Shown: positions 34,211-44,052 of the stretch, piece by piece | How the letters are laid out: every line of letters starts with the position of its first letter | Numbering within the stretch: the first letter of the stretch is position 1 | Source of the DNA: Muribaculaceae bacterium | GTDB taxonomy: Bacteria > Bacteroidota > Bacteroidia > Bacteroidales > Muribaculaceae | DNA length: 56,205 nucleotides | Direction: 5' to 3' | Assembly: GCA_029058745.1 (NCBI GenBank) | Contig: JAIDXM010000029.1 | Span: forward strand, 1-56,205 | Made by a program: the position numbers and the translations under genes | Notes under the pieces: generated by a model | Database searches by the model: none | Seen by the model: only the letters and a program-made list of their open reading frames with translations | Told to the model about the DNA's origin: nothing

Positions 34211-35590
34211 ATGGCACTGATAAAATCTATTTCCGGAATCAGAGGTACAATAGGCGGTGGAGCCGGCGAGGGCCTTGGTGGCGTAGATGTTGTGAAGTTT
34301 ACAGCCGCGTATGCGGAGTTTATACGCAGGCATAATTCCGGGGCCTCAAGGATAGTAGTTGGACGCGATGCCCGGATTTCAGGAGAGATGGTCAATCATC
34401 TTGTCACTGGGGCTTTGATGTCGATGGGTTTTGATGTGGTCAACATAGGCCTTGCCACCACTCCGACCACGGAGCTTGCCGTGACCGGGCTCGGGGCTGA
34501 TGGCGGCATAATAATCACCGCCAGCCATAACCCGGTGCAGTGGAATGCGCTCAAGCTTCTCAACAGCCGGGGTGAGTTCCTTTCCGACGCGGAAGGCAAG
34601 GAGGTCATTGCCATTGCTGAAGCGGAGGATTTTAGGTTTGCGGAAGTATTCGGACTTGGACGTGAATATCGCGACGACACATGGGCAATGCGTCATATCG
34701 AGATGGTAAAGAGTCTTCCTCTTGTTGATTGCGAGGCAATCGCTGAAGCAGGCTTCACTGTAGCCGTGGATGCAGTCAATTCAGTGGGTGGTGTCGTGAT
34801 TCCAAAGTTGCTTAGGGAATTGGGTGTTAAGGATGTGATAGAGCTGAACTGTGAGCCTACCGGTAAATTCGCGCATACACCTGAGCCTATACCGGAGAAT
34901 CTAACCCAGATTTCCGGAATGATGAAGGAAGGTGTGGCGGATGTCGGGTTTGTGGTTGATCCAGACGTTGACCGCCTGGCGATTGTAATGGAGAACGGAG
35001 AGATGTTCGTGGAGGAATACACACTTGTCGCTGTCGCCGATTACGTTCTCTCAAAGACTCCCGGCTCCACGGTGTCGAACCTAAGCAGCTCAAGGGCGTT
35101 GAGGGATGTCACTGTCGGGCACGGATGTGAATACTCTGCGGCCGCTGTCGGAGAGGTGAACGTGGTGACTAAAATGAAAGAGACCGGAGCTGTGATTGGC
35201 GGTGAAGGTAACGGTGGTGTGATATATCCTGAACTTCACTATGGGCGAGACGCGCTCGTTGGTGTGGCCCTTTTCCTTACGCTGTTGGCCAAGTCCGGCA
35301 AAAAGGTAAGTGAACTGAAGGCAGGCTACCCCAGGTATGCTATCGCGAAAAATAAAATCCAGCTAACTCCGGATATTGATGTGGATGCTATTCTGGAGGC
35401 TGTCAAAGAGAAGTTCTCAAATGAGACCATCACGGATATCGATGGTGTGAAGATTGATTTCCCCGACTCCTGGGTGCACCTGAGGAAGTCGAACACCGAG
35501 CCGATAATCCGCATCTACAGTGAAGCCGAGACAATGGAAAAGGCCGACAGGCTCGCTGCGGAGATAAAGGATGTCATAGCCTCGCTCTGA
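34211..35590 (+). CDS. glmM: Phosphoglucosamine mutase (GlmM-type)
   Basis: 459 aa, alpha-D-phosphohexomutase superfamily. The active-site serine loop TASHNP is at 103-108 (Ser105 is the phosphoserine). The metal loop DPDVDR is at 250-255, the sugar loop GEGNGG at about 335-340, and the phosphate loop KSNTEP near the C-terminus. It converts glucosamine 6-phosphate to glucosamine 1-phosphate for UDP-GlcNAc, feeding peptidoglycan and lipid A. A phosphomannomutase/phosphoglucomutase role is the alternative. GEGNGG instead of the GEQSGH of typical GlmM makes the substrate less certain. Confidence 0.87.
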   Translation: MALIKSISGIRGTIGGGAGEGLGGVDVVKFTAAYAEFIRRHNSGASRIVVGRDARISGEMVNHLVTGALMSMGFDVVNIGLATTPTTELAVTGLGADGGIIITASHNPVQWNALKLLNSRGEFLSDAEGKEVIAIAEAEDFRFAEVFGLGREYRDDTWAMRHIEMVKSLPLVDCEAIAEAGFTVAVDAVNSVGGVVIPKLLRELGVKDVIELNCEPTGKFAHTPEPIPENLTQISGMMKEGVADVGFVVDPDVDRLAIVMENGEMFVEEYTLVAVADYVLSKTPGSTVSNLSSSRALRDVTVGHGCEYSAAAVGEVNVVTKMKETGAVIGGEGNGGVIYPELHYGRDALVGVALFLTLLAKSGKKVSELKAGYPRYAIAKNKIQLTPDIDVDAILEAVKEKFSNETITDIDGVKIDFPDSWVHLRKSNTEPIIRIYSEAETMEKADRLAAEIKDVIASL

Positions 35591-35669
35591 CTCCGATTTC
35601 TTGACATTGAGAGGATAAGGGTCTTTTTACGGACTAAGATTATTTCTAACTGAATAAAATATCAAGTCA

Positions 35670-37481
35670 ATGCTGAAAAAGTTTTTCATGAACGCGCTCT
35701 CCTCATTTGTGGGGGCATGGATTGCGCTGGCTCTTTTCGGAGTGGTCGCGGTGATAGTGTGTGTCGGCATATTGGCCAAGTTTGGAGTGTCTGACACCAA
35801 GAGCGCAACAGTCTCGAAGGGGAGTGTGCTTTCCATTAGCCTTGAAGGTGTGATTGAGGAACGGGAGACTCCGGTTGATATCAATTATCTCTCGCTGATG
35901 CAGGGAGAGATAGAGCGTCCTCAGACTTTGACTCAACTTGTGGCCTCCATAGAAGCCGCCAAGGAGAATAGGAATATTTCAGCGATTTACTTGAACTGTA
36001 AGGGAGTGTCGGCGTCACCCGCCACATTGAACGCATTGCGTGAGGCTCTGTCGGATTTCCGGAAGAGCGGCAAGAAGGTGATTGCATATGGAGGAAGCTA
36101 TATGATGGGCGACTATTATGTGGCATCGGTTGCCGACAGTGTCTTTCTCAATCCTGCCGGCATCGTGGGACTCCAGGGACTCGGGGGAACGAGTTTCTAT
36201 TTCAAAGGACTTCTCGACAAACTTGGCGTGTCGATGCAGGTTGTGAAGGTGGGTACATACAAGTCGGCGGTGGAACCCTACATTCTTGAAGAGATGAGCG
36301 CGCCGGCGCGTGCGCAGCTCGACACTCTGTATGGAAATATGTGGAATGTGATGCGAGAGAATATGGCTTCATCCCGTAAGGGCCTTACCGCCGCCATGAT
36401 AGACTCTCTTGTCAACGACTTCATATTTGTCGAGCCTGCCGAGAAAGACTTGAGCGCGTCTCTTGTCGATAGACTCGTGTATGAGAGGACTGTGGACAGT
36501 GTGGTGGCGTCCGTTGTCGGTGTTGACTATGATAAACTCAACTATGTGTCGCCGTCTGCGCTTGTGTCGCAGATTGATTGGAACAGTGGCTATAATTCCA
36601 AGAAACGTATCGCAGTGTTGTATGCCTGTGGCGAGATTGTGGATGGCGGAGGAAACGGCACTATCAATTATCAGAAGCTGGTGCCTCAGATTGTGTCGCT
36701 TGCAGATGATGAGAGTGTGAAGGGGATGGTGTTGAGGGTCAATTCTCCGGGTGGCGCCGTGTTTGGCAGCGACCAGATTGGAGAGGCTCTTGACTATTTC
36801 CAGTCGAAGGGAAAACCGCTCGCAGTGTCGATGGGTGATTATGCGGCCTCGGGAGGATACTGGATATCAAGCTGTGCCGACCGTATCTTCGCCGATCCTC
36901 TCACGATTACCGGGTCGATAGGCATATTCGGGCTGATTCCAGACCTTAAAGGACTTGCCGACAAGATAGGGGTTAGTCCGCAACATGTCTCTACAAACCC
37001 GGAGGCGGATTTTCCGACCCTATTCTCTCCGATGACGGAAAAACAGAAAGCTGCCATGCAGGCAAATGTCGAGAGAGGATATGACAGGTTTGTCGCGAGA
37101 GTGGCACGCGGAAGAAAAATGGAAGAGTCAAAAGTCAGGGCCATCGGAGAAGGACGGGTTTGGGATGCCGTCAAGGCCAAGGAAATAGGACTTGTTGATG
37201 AACTTGGCTCTGTTAAGGACGCCACCGAGTGGGTTGCGCAAAAGTCAGGTTTGGGAGAGTCATATGATGTCGCGGCTTATCCTTTGGTTGAGACAGGCAT
37301 ATGGGATGTGATACCAGAGCTTGGAGGCATGCGCCTTCATGAGGCGATGGCGAAGGCAATGGCCGGGGAATATGACGCATTGACATTGCGCTATGTGTCG
37401 AATATGCTCAGGCAGAAGCCTCTTCAGGCCCGGATGCCATATATGAGGGTAGGATTTGGTGAGACGATAACCGCAAACTGA
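35670..37481 (+). CDS. sppA: Signal peptide peptidase SppA, 67K type
   Basis: 603 aa in the duplicated (long) SppA form. An N-terminal membrane anchor spans about residues 12-36. The protein uses a Ser/Lys dyad: Lys198 (GTYKSA) and Ser394 (AASGGYW), spaced as in E. coli SppA (Lys209/Ser409). It degrades remnant signal peptides at the inner membrane facing the periplasm. The S49 signature NSPGG (358-362) is present. It is followed 25 nt later by lpxK and sits in the middle of a co-directional block of envelope genes. Confidence 0.95.
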   Translation: MLKKFFMNALSSFVGAWIALALFGVVAVIVCVGILAKFGVSDTKSATVSKGSVLSISLEGVIEERETPVDINYLSLMQGEIERPQTLTQLVASIEAAKENRNISAIYLNCKGVSASPATLNALREALSDFRKSGKKVIAYGGSYMMGDYYVASVADSVFLNPAGIVGLQGLGGTSFYFKGLLDKLGVSMQVVKVGTYKSAVEPYILEEMSAPARAQLDTLYGNMWNVMRENMASSRKGLTAAMIDSLVNDFIFVEPAEKDLSASLVDRLVYERTVDSVVASVVGVDYDKLNYVSPSALVSQIDWNSGYNSKKRIAVLYACGEIVDGGGNGTINYQKLVPQIVSLADDESVKGMVLRVNSPGGAVFGSDQIGEALDYFQSKGKPLAVSMGDYAASGGYWISSCADRIFADPLTITGSIGIFGLIPDLKGLADKIGVSPQHVSTNPEADFPTLFSPMTEKQKAAMQANVERGYDRFVARVARGRKMEESKVRAIGEGRVWDAVKAKEIGLVDELGSVKDATEWVAQKSGLGESYDVAAYPLVETGIWDVIPELGGMRLHEAMAKAMAGEYDALTLRYVSNMLRQKPLQARMPYMRVGFGETITAN

Positions 37482-37506
37482 TAATCATTCGAAAATCTGA
37501 AAAGCT

Positions 37507-38589
37507 GTGAAGACGACAAGGGATAAAATAATGGTGTGTCTGCTCACTCCGCTGTCATGGATTTATGGCGCTGTGACAGGAATCAGGAACTGGCTTTTCG
37601 ATTCAAGAATATTGAAGGAAGAGGAATATGACATTCCTATAATTGGGGTAGGTAACATCACGGTTGGCGGCACGGGGAAGACCCCGCATGTGGAGTATAT
37701 CGTCAGTAATCTTGCAGCGGACTATAAGATAGCTGTCCTAAGCAGGGGTTACAAAAGAAAGACGAGTGGCTTTGTGCTTGCCAATTCCAATATCACACCC
37801 GACCTGATAGGTGATGAGCCATTCCAGATTTATCGGAAATTCGGGATGAAAGTCCAGGTGGCGGTCTGTGAGAACAGGAGGAAGGGTATTCAGGAATTGC
37901 TCCGTCTGTTTCCCGATCTCGGCCTTATAGTCCTTGACGACTCATTCCAGCATAGATGGGTGAAGCCGAAAGTGTCTGTGCTTCTGACAGACTATAGCCG
38001 TCCATTCTATAGAGACCGTCTTCTTCCGCTCGGGCGACTCAGGGAGAGTCCGTCGCAAGTGAACAGGGCGGATATGGTGGTGGTGACAAAATGTCCCGAT
38101 GACCTTATGCCCATCAATTTCCGGATAACGTCAAAGGATCTTGATCTGATGAAATATCAGAAACTGTTCTTCACGCGATATGAATACGGGGCTCTGGAGC
38201 CGGTCTTTCCTGAGAATGCCCCATACAGCGCGAGCCTCGGCATGTTGGGAGCCGGGGATGCCGTTCTTCTTCTAACGGGAATTGCCCATCCCCGTTATTT
38301 TGTGCGTCATTTCAGAAATTACCCCTTCAAAGTCAAGGTTGACCACTATTCTGACCATCATGATTTCTCTCGGTCGGATATCGATTCAATCAACGAGCGA
38401 TTCAGGTCTTTACCCGGAAGCCGTAAGATTATAGTCACTACGGAAAAGGACGCAATGCGTCTCATGCATAATCCATATTTTCCGGAGTCCTTGAAGCCAT
38501 TCACATTCTATCTTCCGGTGACGGTGAGGCTGATTAACGGGATTGACGAGACAGACCTTATCCAGGAATTGAGGAATGCTATCAGCTGA
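37507..38589 (+). CDS. lpxK: Tetraacyldisaccharide 4'-kinase
   Basis: 360 aa from a GTG start; ATG at 37531 (nine codons later) is equally plausible and matches the family N-terminus better. It phosphorylates the 4' position of the lipid A disaccharide. The Walker-A-like GVGNITVGGTGKTPH and LDDSFQHR are diagnostic. It is peripheral on the inner-membrane cytosolic face, helped by hydrophobic N-terminal residues. With kdsA and kdsB it shows that Kdo-lipid A is made by this organism. Confidence 0.94.
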   Translation: MKTTRDKIMVCLLTPLSWIYGAVTGIRNWLFDSRILKEEEYDIPIIGVGNITVGGTGKTPHVEYIVSNLAADYKIAVLSRGYKRKTSGFVLANSNITPDLIGDEPFQIYRKFGMKVQVAVCENRRKGIQELLRLFPDLGLIVLDDSFQHRWVKPKVSVLLTDYSRPFYRDRLLPLGRLRESPSQVNRADMVVVTKCPDDLMPINFRITSKDLDLMKYQKLFFTRYEYGALEPVFPENAPYSASLGMLGAGDAVLLLTGIAHPRYFVRHFRNYPFKVKVDHYSDHHDFSRSDIDSINERFRSLPGSRKIIVTTEKDAMRLMHNPYFPESLKPFTFYLPVTVRLINGIDETDLIQELRNAIS

Positions 38590-38733
38590 GGGTTGGTGGC
38601 AACCGGTGGGGTATCCGGGTTAGGTGAGGGATATGAGCTTTATAGATTCGATAGTAGCAGGCTCTACTTCTCGGTTGTTTTAGAACAAATATTACTTCAT
38701 GGATGTTAAATAATTAGCCTAAAATTAGACAAA

Positions 38734-39558
38734 ATGGAAAAAAATATGCTGGAAATGATTCGCGAAACCGCGTCCTTCATCTTGAAGGAAGTAGGCACCG
38801 CTCCAGATGTGGCGGTCATACTTGGCACCGGTCTCGGCGATCTTGTGAACCATATAGAAGTTACCAAAGAACTTTCATATAAGGATATACCCAATTTCCC
38901 TGTGTCCACGGTGGAAGGGCACAGCGGTAAGCTTATCTTCGGGAACCTTGGAGGAAGATACATCATGGCCATGCAAGGGCGCTTTCATTATTATGAGGGT
39001 TATGACATGAAGCAGGTGACATTCCCTGTCAGGGTGATGAAGGAACTCGGTGTAAGCAAGCTTTTCGTAAGTAACGCGGCAGGCGGTATGAACAAGGAGT
39101 TCAAAGTGGGGGATGTAATGGTAATCACAGACCACATCAACCTTTTCCCGGAGAATCCTTTGCGAGGACGCAATTATGAAGAGCTGGGTCCTCGTTTCCC
39201 GGCGATGACAGAAGCATATAGCACAGGACTGATACATATGGCCGATGACATTGCTAAAGAGGAAGGTATCCGTCTGATGCATGGCGTGTATGTCGGCACA
39301 CCCGGCCCAACTTTTGAGACACCTGCGGAGTATGAATATTTCCGTATAATAGGCGGCGACGCAGTGGGAATGTCAACGGTGCCAGAGGTTATAGTGGCGA
39401 ATCATGCCGGCATGACTGTGTTTGGAGTGTCGGTTATAACCGACCTCGGCGGAAAGGATGTGAAGGAGGTCCCCACTCATGAGGAGGTACAGAAGGCCGC
39501 AGTGAAGGCGCAGCCTGTGATGACCAAAATCATAAAGGAGATGCTTGGACGTATCTGA
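38734..39558 (+). CDS. Purine nucleoside phosphorylase (trimeric, PNP I type)
   Basis: 274 aa. It cleaves inosine or guanosine with phosphate to the base and ribose 1-phosphate. Visible features are the phosphate-site loop ILGTGLGDLV, VEGHSGKL, FVSNAAGGMN and TFETPAEYEYFRIIGGDAVGMSTVPE. The substrate-binding Glu and Asn positions of the trimeric family are present (the Asn in ITDLGG-like form is not verified). It stands in a 145-nt gap after lpxK. It may act on nucleosides brought in by the NupG-type permease near 1 kb. Confidence 0.92.
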   Translation: MEKNMLEMIRETASFILKEVGTAPDVAVILGTGLGDLVNHIEVTKELSYKDIPNFPVSTVEGHSGKLIFGNLGGRYIMAMQGRFHYYEGYDMKQVTFPVRVMKELGVSKLFVSNAAGGMNKEFKVGDVMVITDHINLFPENPLRGRNYEELGPRFPAMTEAYSTGLIHMADDIAKEEGIRLMHGVYVGTPGPTFETPAEYEYFRIIGGDAVGMSTVPEVIVANHAGMTVFGVSVITDLGGKDVKEVPTHEEVQKAAVKAQPVMTKIIKEMLGRI

Positions 39559-39580
39559 GATACATTAGAGCTATATTATA

Positions 39581-39620
39581 AGCCGGACGCTAACCGTTTT
39601 TTAGAGGATAGGGTCCGGCT
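39581..39620 (+). terminator. Hairpin between pnp and thiL
   Basis: An 8-bp stem (AGCCGGAC at 39581-39588 with GTCCGGCT at 39613-39620) with a 24-nt loop containing T6. It may be a weak terminator or processing site; no T run follows. Confidence 0.4.
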
Positions 39621-39677
39621 GTTGGATAAATCCTGTTGTAACGGGAATTTTCAAATCAAATACGTTATATTATACAG

Positions 39678-40736
39678 ATGGACAACAGTCAGACAGAAAT
39701 ATCGACACTCGGGGAGTTCGGATTGATAGAACATCTCACAAAGGAATTCCCGATCGTCAACCCACAGACGAAGAAAGGGGTTGGCGATGACGCCGCTATA
39801 TTGAATTTCGGAGGCAGTGACGTTCTTGTCACCACCGACCTTCTTCTGGAGGGGATTCATTTCGACCTCCGTTATGTCCCCCTCAAGCATCTGGGATATA
39901 AGGCGGCGATAGTGAATTTCAGTGATATTTATGCCATGAACGGCACTCCGCGTCAGATTACGGTAAGCCTTGGAGTGTCGAGCAGGTTCACGGTAGAGCA
40001 TCTTGAGGAATTGTATTCCGGGATACGTCTGGCCTGTGAGATTTATGGTGTTGATATGGTGGGAGGAGACACAAGCGCGTCTGTCACGGGGCTTGTGATA
40101 AGCATAACATGTCTTGGGGAGGCCAAGGCGGAAGATGTCGTGACACGTTCAGGGGCCAGACCTACGGATGTGATATGTGTGAGCGGGGATCTCGGAGCGG
40201 CTTTCATGGGGTTGCAACTCCTTGAGAGGGAGAATGCCGTCGCTGCGGGACAGAAGGATTTCCAGCCTGATTTCGCAGGAAAGGAATACATTCTTGAGCG
40301 ACAGCTGAAGCCGGAGGCAAGGAAGGATGTTGTCGAGATGTTGAGAGATGCAGGCATACGCCCCACCTCGATGATAGATGTGAGTGACGGCCTTTCCTCG
40401 GAACTGCTTCATATCTGCAAGGAGTCGAACACCGGTTGCAGGGTGTATGAGGATAAGATTCCTATCGACTATCAGACAGCGCTCATGGCAGAGGAATTCA
40501 ATATGAATCTTGTGACAGCGGCCATGAATGGAGGAGAGGATTATGAACTGCTTTTCACAGTCCCTTTGTCTGACCATGAGAAAGTGGAGAAATTGAAGGG
40601 TGTGAATATGATAGGCTATATCACAGCGCCGGAACTCGGATGCGCGTTGGTGAGCCGTGACGGGGCGGAGATTCCCGTCAAGGCACAGGGCTGGAACGCA
40701 TTCTCCGGGTCATCGGAAAATGGGATGAATGACTGA
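39678..40736 (+). CDS. thiL: Thiamine-monophosphate kinase
   Basis: 352 aa. It makes thiamine diphosphate from thiamine phosphate with ATP. The N-terminal GVGDDAA motif and DLLLEGIHFDL are the Mg/ATP-binding elements of the PurM/ThiL fold. NFSDIYAMNG and SMIDVSDGLSSELLH are also conserved. No thiamine-synthesis gene or TPP riboswitch is evident nearby, consistent with salvage. It precedes the Bat gene cluster by 158 nt. Confidence 0.93.
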   Translation: MDNSQTEISTLGEFGLIEHLTKEFPIVNPQTKKGVGDDAAILNFGGSDVLVTTDLLLEGIHFDLRYVPLKHLGYKAAIVNFSDIYAMNGTPRQITVSLGVSSRFTVEHLEELYSGIRLACEIYGVDMVGGDTSASVTGLVISITCLGEAKAEDVVTRSGARPTDVICVSGDLGAAFMGLQLLERENAVAAGQKDFQPDFAGKEYILERQLKPEARKDVVEMLRDAGIRPTSMIDVSDGLSSELLHICKESNTGCRVYEDKIPIDYQTALMAEEFNMNLVTAAMNGGEDYELLFTVPLSDHEKVEKLKGVNMIGYITAPELGCALVSRDGAEIPVKAQGWNAFSGSSENGMND

Positions 40737-40836
40737 GATTGCATTCGCCACCGTCGCACTTGCCTCATTTAATAAGGTTTAAAGGGGCTGAAGATTATTT
40801 AACAGAGTTGATGGATTCTTTTAAGTTAATAAATAC

Positions 40837-40844
40837 TATTTTTG
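40837..40844 (+). promoter_or_regulatory. -7 box for the Bat operon
   Basis: TATTTTTG, 50 nt before the moxR start. A TTG at 40808-40810 is 26 nt upstream, longer than usual spacing. Confidence 0.5.
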
Positions 40845-40894
40845 CATTTGAAAAATCCATCTTGGAATTAGAAAAATAATAAAAAGAAAAATAT

Positions 40895-41890
40895 ATGAAC
40901 GAAACGGTGAATATCAGAGAGTTGAATGATCTGATAGCTTCAAAGAGCAGCTTCGTGAGCATGATACGCAGCGGAATGGACCGCAGGATTGTCGGACAGA
41001 AGCATCTTGTGGATTCATTGCTGATAGCGCTCCTGTGTAACGGCCATGTCCTTCTTGAAGGTGTCCCGGGACTTGCAAAGACTCTTGCCATCAAGACCCT
41101 TGCCAGTCTTGTGGAGGCAAAATACAATCGAATACAGTTTACCCCCGACCTTTTGCCTGCCGATGTAATCGGAACTTTGATTTATAGTATAAAGAATGAG
41201 AGCTTCGAGGTGAAGAAAGGTCCTATTTTCGCTAATTTCGTTTTGGCGGATGAGATTAACCGAGCCCCTGCGAAAGTGCAGAGTGCGTTGCTTGAGGCAA
41301 TGCAGGAGCGTCAGGTGACAATCGGAGAGGAGACGTTCCCTCTCGACAAGCCGTTCCTGGTGATGGCAACACAGAACCCGATAGAGCAAGAGGGTACCTA
41401 TCCTTTGCCTGAGGCTCAGACCGACCGTTTCCTGCTGAAGGTAGTGATAGGCTATCCCAACAAGGAGGAGGAAAAGGCTATCATACGCCAGAATATCCAT
41501 GGAGTGCAGGAGCCTATTGTTCCGGTTGTCAAGCCTTCCGAGATAGTTGAGGTTCAGAAGATAGTTGAGAAAATATATATCGACGAGAAAATAGAGAATT
41601 ATATCGTGGATATAGTGTTCGCCACCCGGGAACCGTCGAAGTTTGGCCTTTCCGACCTGCAGGGAATCATTTCATATGGAGCGTCGCCACGAGCCTCCAT
41701 CAGCCTTGCGCTTGCATCGAGGGCCTATGCTTTCCTTCAGGGAAGAGGGTACGTTATCCCGGAAGACGTGCGTGCAGTGTGTCACGACGTGCTCCGTCAT
41801 AGGATAGGACTGTCTTATGAGGCAGAGGCCAACAATATAGGGGCAGACGAGGTGATTACCGCAATCCTTGACAAGGTTGTGGTGCCTTGA
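40895..41890 (+). CDS. MoxR-family AAA+ ATPase of the Bat operon
   Basis: 331 aa. Walker A is GVPGLAKT at 56-63 and Walker B is VLADEINRAP; the pore or sensor segment VMATQNPIEQEGTYPLPEAQTDRF is typical of MoxR. MoxR ATPases act with von Willebrand factor A (VWA) proteins as assembly or chaperone systems. It is the first gene of a run encoding DUF58, BatA, BatB, BatC, BatD and BatE, the Bacteroides aerotolerance operon, implicated in survival under oxygen stress. ATP hydrolysis probably remodels a metal or protein substrate recognised by the VWA partners. Confidence 0.92.
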   Translation: MNETVNIRELNDLIASKSSFVSMIRSGMDRRIVGQKHLVDSLLIALLCNGHVLLEGVPGLAKTLAIKTLASLVEAKYNRIQFTPDLLPADVIGTLIYSIKNESFEVKKGPIFANFVLADEINRAPAKVQSALLEAMQERQVTIGEETFPLDKPFLVMATQNPIEQEGTYPLPEAQTDRFLLKVVIGYPNKEEEKAIIRQNIHGVQEPIVPVVKPSEIVEVQKIVEKIYIDEKIENYIVDIVFATREPSKFGLSDLQGIISYGASPRASISLALASRAYAFLQGRGYVIPEDVRAVCHDVLRHRIGLSYEAEANNIGADEVITAILDKVVVP

Positions 41891-41964
41891 TGTGGTATAG
41901 AGACATAGAATAAGTACATGGCTCTGATATTCGGGGTTGTGAATGATTACCAAATTTGCCTGAA

Positions 41965-41992
41965 GCCGTCCCATCATTAGAGACGGGACGGC
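41965..41992 (+). promoter_or_regulatory. Hairpin between moxR and the DUF58 gene
   Basis: An 8-bp perfect stem (GCCGTCCC with GGGACGGC) and 12-nt loop lie 21 nt before the DUF58 start codon. Possible attenuator or RNA-processing signal; no T run, so not a plain terminator. Confidence 0.45.
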
Positions 41993-42012
41993 CTTTGGCC
42001 GGTATCAATATT

Positions 42013-42891
42013 ATGGATGCAAAGGAACTACTTCAGAAAGTAAGGAAAATAGAGATAAAAACCCGTGGACTCAGTCAGAACATATTCGCGGGAGAGTATC
42101 ACACAGCCTTCAAAGGGCGTGGCGTGATTTTCTCGGAGGTCAGGGAGTACCAGCCCGGAGATGATATCCGTGATATCGACTGGAATGTGACTGCACGACA
42201 GAACAAGCCATTCGTCAAGGTTTATGAGGAGGAGCGAGAGTTGACCATGATGCTGCTCATAGACGTTAGCGGAAGCAGTGATTTCGGGGCCACCGGAGAG
42301 GAAAAGAAGGAGATTATAGCCGAGATTGCGGCTACACTCGCCTTTTCATCCATACAGAACAATGATAAGGTTGGGGTGATATTCTTCAGCGACAGGATTG
42401 AGAAGTTTATACCACCGAAAAAAGGCAAGAAACATATCCTGCTTATTATACGTGAAATTATCGATATGAAGCCACAAAGCCGCGGAACGGATATTGATGT
42501 GGCCTTGAAGTTTATGACAAATGCCCTGAAGAAAAGGTGTACGGCATTCTTGCTTAGCGACTTCATCGATGACCACGACTATTTCTCAAGCATGTCGATT
42601 GCCAACCGAAAACATGACCTTGCCGCCATCCAGGTATATGACAAGAGAGACGGGCAGCTTCCGGATGTCGGGCTTGTCAGAGTCCGGGATATGGAGACGG
42701 GCGCTGACAAATGGCTTGACACTTCCTCTGCCAGGGTTAGGAAAGCATTCGATAAGGCATGGTATGAGCGTCAGCAAAAACTTTCTTCAGTCACCGGACG
42801 TTGTGGTGTTGACCTCGCGTCGGTGTCAACGGATGAGGATTATGTGAAGGCTCTCCTCGCATTGTTCCGCAACCGTAGCTCCGTAAGGTAG
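42013..42891 (+). CDS. DUF58/VWA-like protein of the Bat operon
   Basis: 292 aa from the ATG at 42013; an in-frame TTG at 41956 reads through the intergenic hairpin and is rejected. The DUF58 signature YQPGDDIRDIDWNVTAR is present, followed by a VWA-like domain with an intact metal-ion site DVSGSS (Asp, Ser, Ser). It is soluble, lacks a signal peptide, and is the usual cytosolic partner of the MoxR ATPase immediately upstream. The membrane-side members BatA-BatE follow. Confidence 0.92.
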   Translation: MDAKELLQKVRKIEIKTRGLSQNIFAGEYHTAFKGRGVIFSEVREYQPGDDIRDIDWNVTARQNKPFVKVYEEERELTMMLLIDVSGSSDFGATGEEKKEIIAEIAATLAFSSIQNNDKVGVIFFSDRIEKFIPPKKGKKHILLIIREIIDMKPQSRGTDIDVALKFMTNALKKRCTAFLLSDFIDDHDYFSSMSIANRKHDLAAIQVYDKRDGQLPDVGLVRVRDMETGADKWLDTSSARVRKAFDKAWYERQQKLSSVTGRCGVDLASVSTDEDYVKALLALFRNRSSVR

Positions 42892-43023
42892 GCCAGCCGT
42901 GATTGTGTCTGGATTCAAGGGAATGTCAGGATTGGATCCTTTCAGCAGGTGGCGTTTTTAGAAATATAATGATGTGTGTCGGCATTTGGCATACACGAAA
43001 TAATTAAGGAAACTCTTTCAAAA

Positions 43024-44052
43024 ATGAGTCAAAGATTAAAGACCATATTATTGTCGTTCGCGTTCCTGTGTGCAGTCAGTCTTGTGTATGGCAAGGTGAC
43101 TGTCACGGCAAAGCTCGACTCTGTGAATCTTCTCATGGGCAATATCACTACACTCGGATTTGAGGTGGTGCAGGACAAGGGGAAGCCCGGAGGGTTTCCT
43201 ATGTTCCGAGAGGCAAATCCGGCTTTGGGTTATGTGGGGGTGTGCGGCGACAGTATTGAATTACGCACGTCGTTCACTGCCGACACTGTAGAGGTCGGGT
43301 CAGGCAGAATACAGATCAACTATAAGGTGCCTTTGCAGGCTTTTGATTCAGGCACCTACAGATTGCCTGCTTTTGTGTATGTTTCCGAAAGTGATACCGC
43401 CCGGTCTAATGTGCTGACGCTTCAGGTGGTGCCGGTGAAAGTGTCTGCCGAAGATCCTATCGCAGGATTCGCGCCTGTGGCGGAGCCTGAGGGGAAGCGG
43501 TTTTACGATGTCGTGCCTGACTGGCTTGCAGATTTCTGGTGGGTGATTATTCTCGCATTGCTTGCTGTGGCGGCAGTTGTATGGGCCTTGAGAAGATACA
43601 AGAAAGAGGGTACCGTCCTCAAGAAGAAGCCAGAGCCTACGCCATATGAAGAGGCAATCAGGAACTTGCGGGAGCTTAAGACCCGCAATCTCTGGGAACA
43701 AGGAATGGAGAAAGAGTATTTCACCCGTCTCACGGACATTCTCCGCATCTATCTTGACAAAAGATTTGGAATCAATGCTATGGAGATGACTTCACGTGAG
43801 ATAATGGATTGTCTGTATGATAGTGACGTGAAAGATAAGCGCGACTATGTTCGACAGATTCTGAGCGTGGCTGATTTCGTGAAGTTTGCCAAGGTGCGCC
43901 CTCTTCCGGCCGACAATATCGCCGCTTATGATAATGCTGTGAGATTTGTGGAAGAGACGAAACCGGTTGTGGTGGATGAAAACGGCGCCCCCAAGAACTC
44001 TGTTGAGAAAGGAAGTGCCAAGAACCCAGTTGAGAAAGGAGGTGAAAAATGA
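43024..44052 (+). CDS. Membrane protein of the Bat operon (DUF4381-like tail)
   Basis: 342 aa from the ATG at 43024; a GTG at 42976 is less likely because the ATG gives a clean signal peptide (residues 1-23). A periplasmic beta-rich domain runs to about residue 165. A membrane helix at about 175-195 (WWVIILALLAVAAVVWAL) follows, then a cytoplasmic helical domain (DILRIYLDKRFGINAMEMTSREI). The C-terminal part repeats the fold seen at the end of BatD. The tail holds two near-identical KN(S/P)VEKG units, a small tandem duplication. It overlaps batA by 4 nt. Confidence 0.82.
   Translation: MSQRLKTILLSFAFLCAVSLVYGKVTVTAKLDSVNLLMGNITTLGFEVVQDKGKPGGFPMFREANPALGYVGVCGDSIELRTSFTADTVEVGSGRIQINYKVPLQAFDSGTYRLPAFVYVSESDTARSNVLTLQVVPVKVSAEDPIAGFAPVAEPEGKRFYDVVPDWLADFWWVIILALLAVAAVVWALRRYKKEGTVLKKKPEPTPYEEAIRNLRELKTRNLWEQGMEKEYFTRLTDILRIYLDKRFGINAMEMTSREIMDCLYDSDVKDKRDYVRQILSVADFVKFAKVRPLPADNIAAYDNAVRFVEETKPVVVDENGAPKNSVEKGSAKNPVEKGGEK

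Noticed and set aside
39581..39620. Hairpin before thiL considered as a TPP riboswitch
   Set aside because: None of the conserved TPP core segments is present, and thiL is not a usual target.
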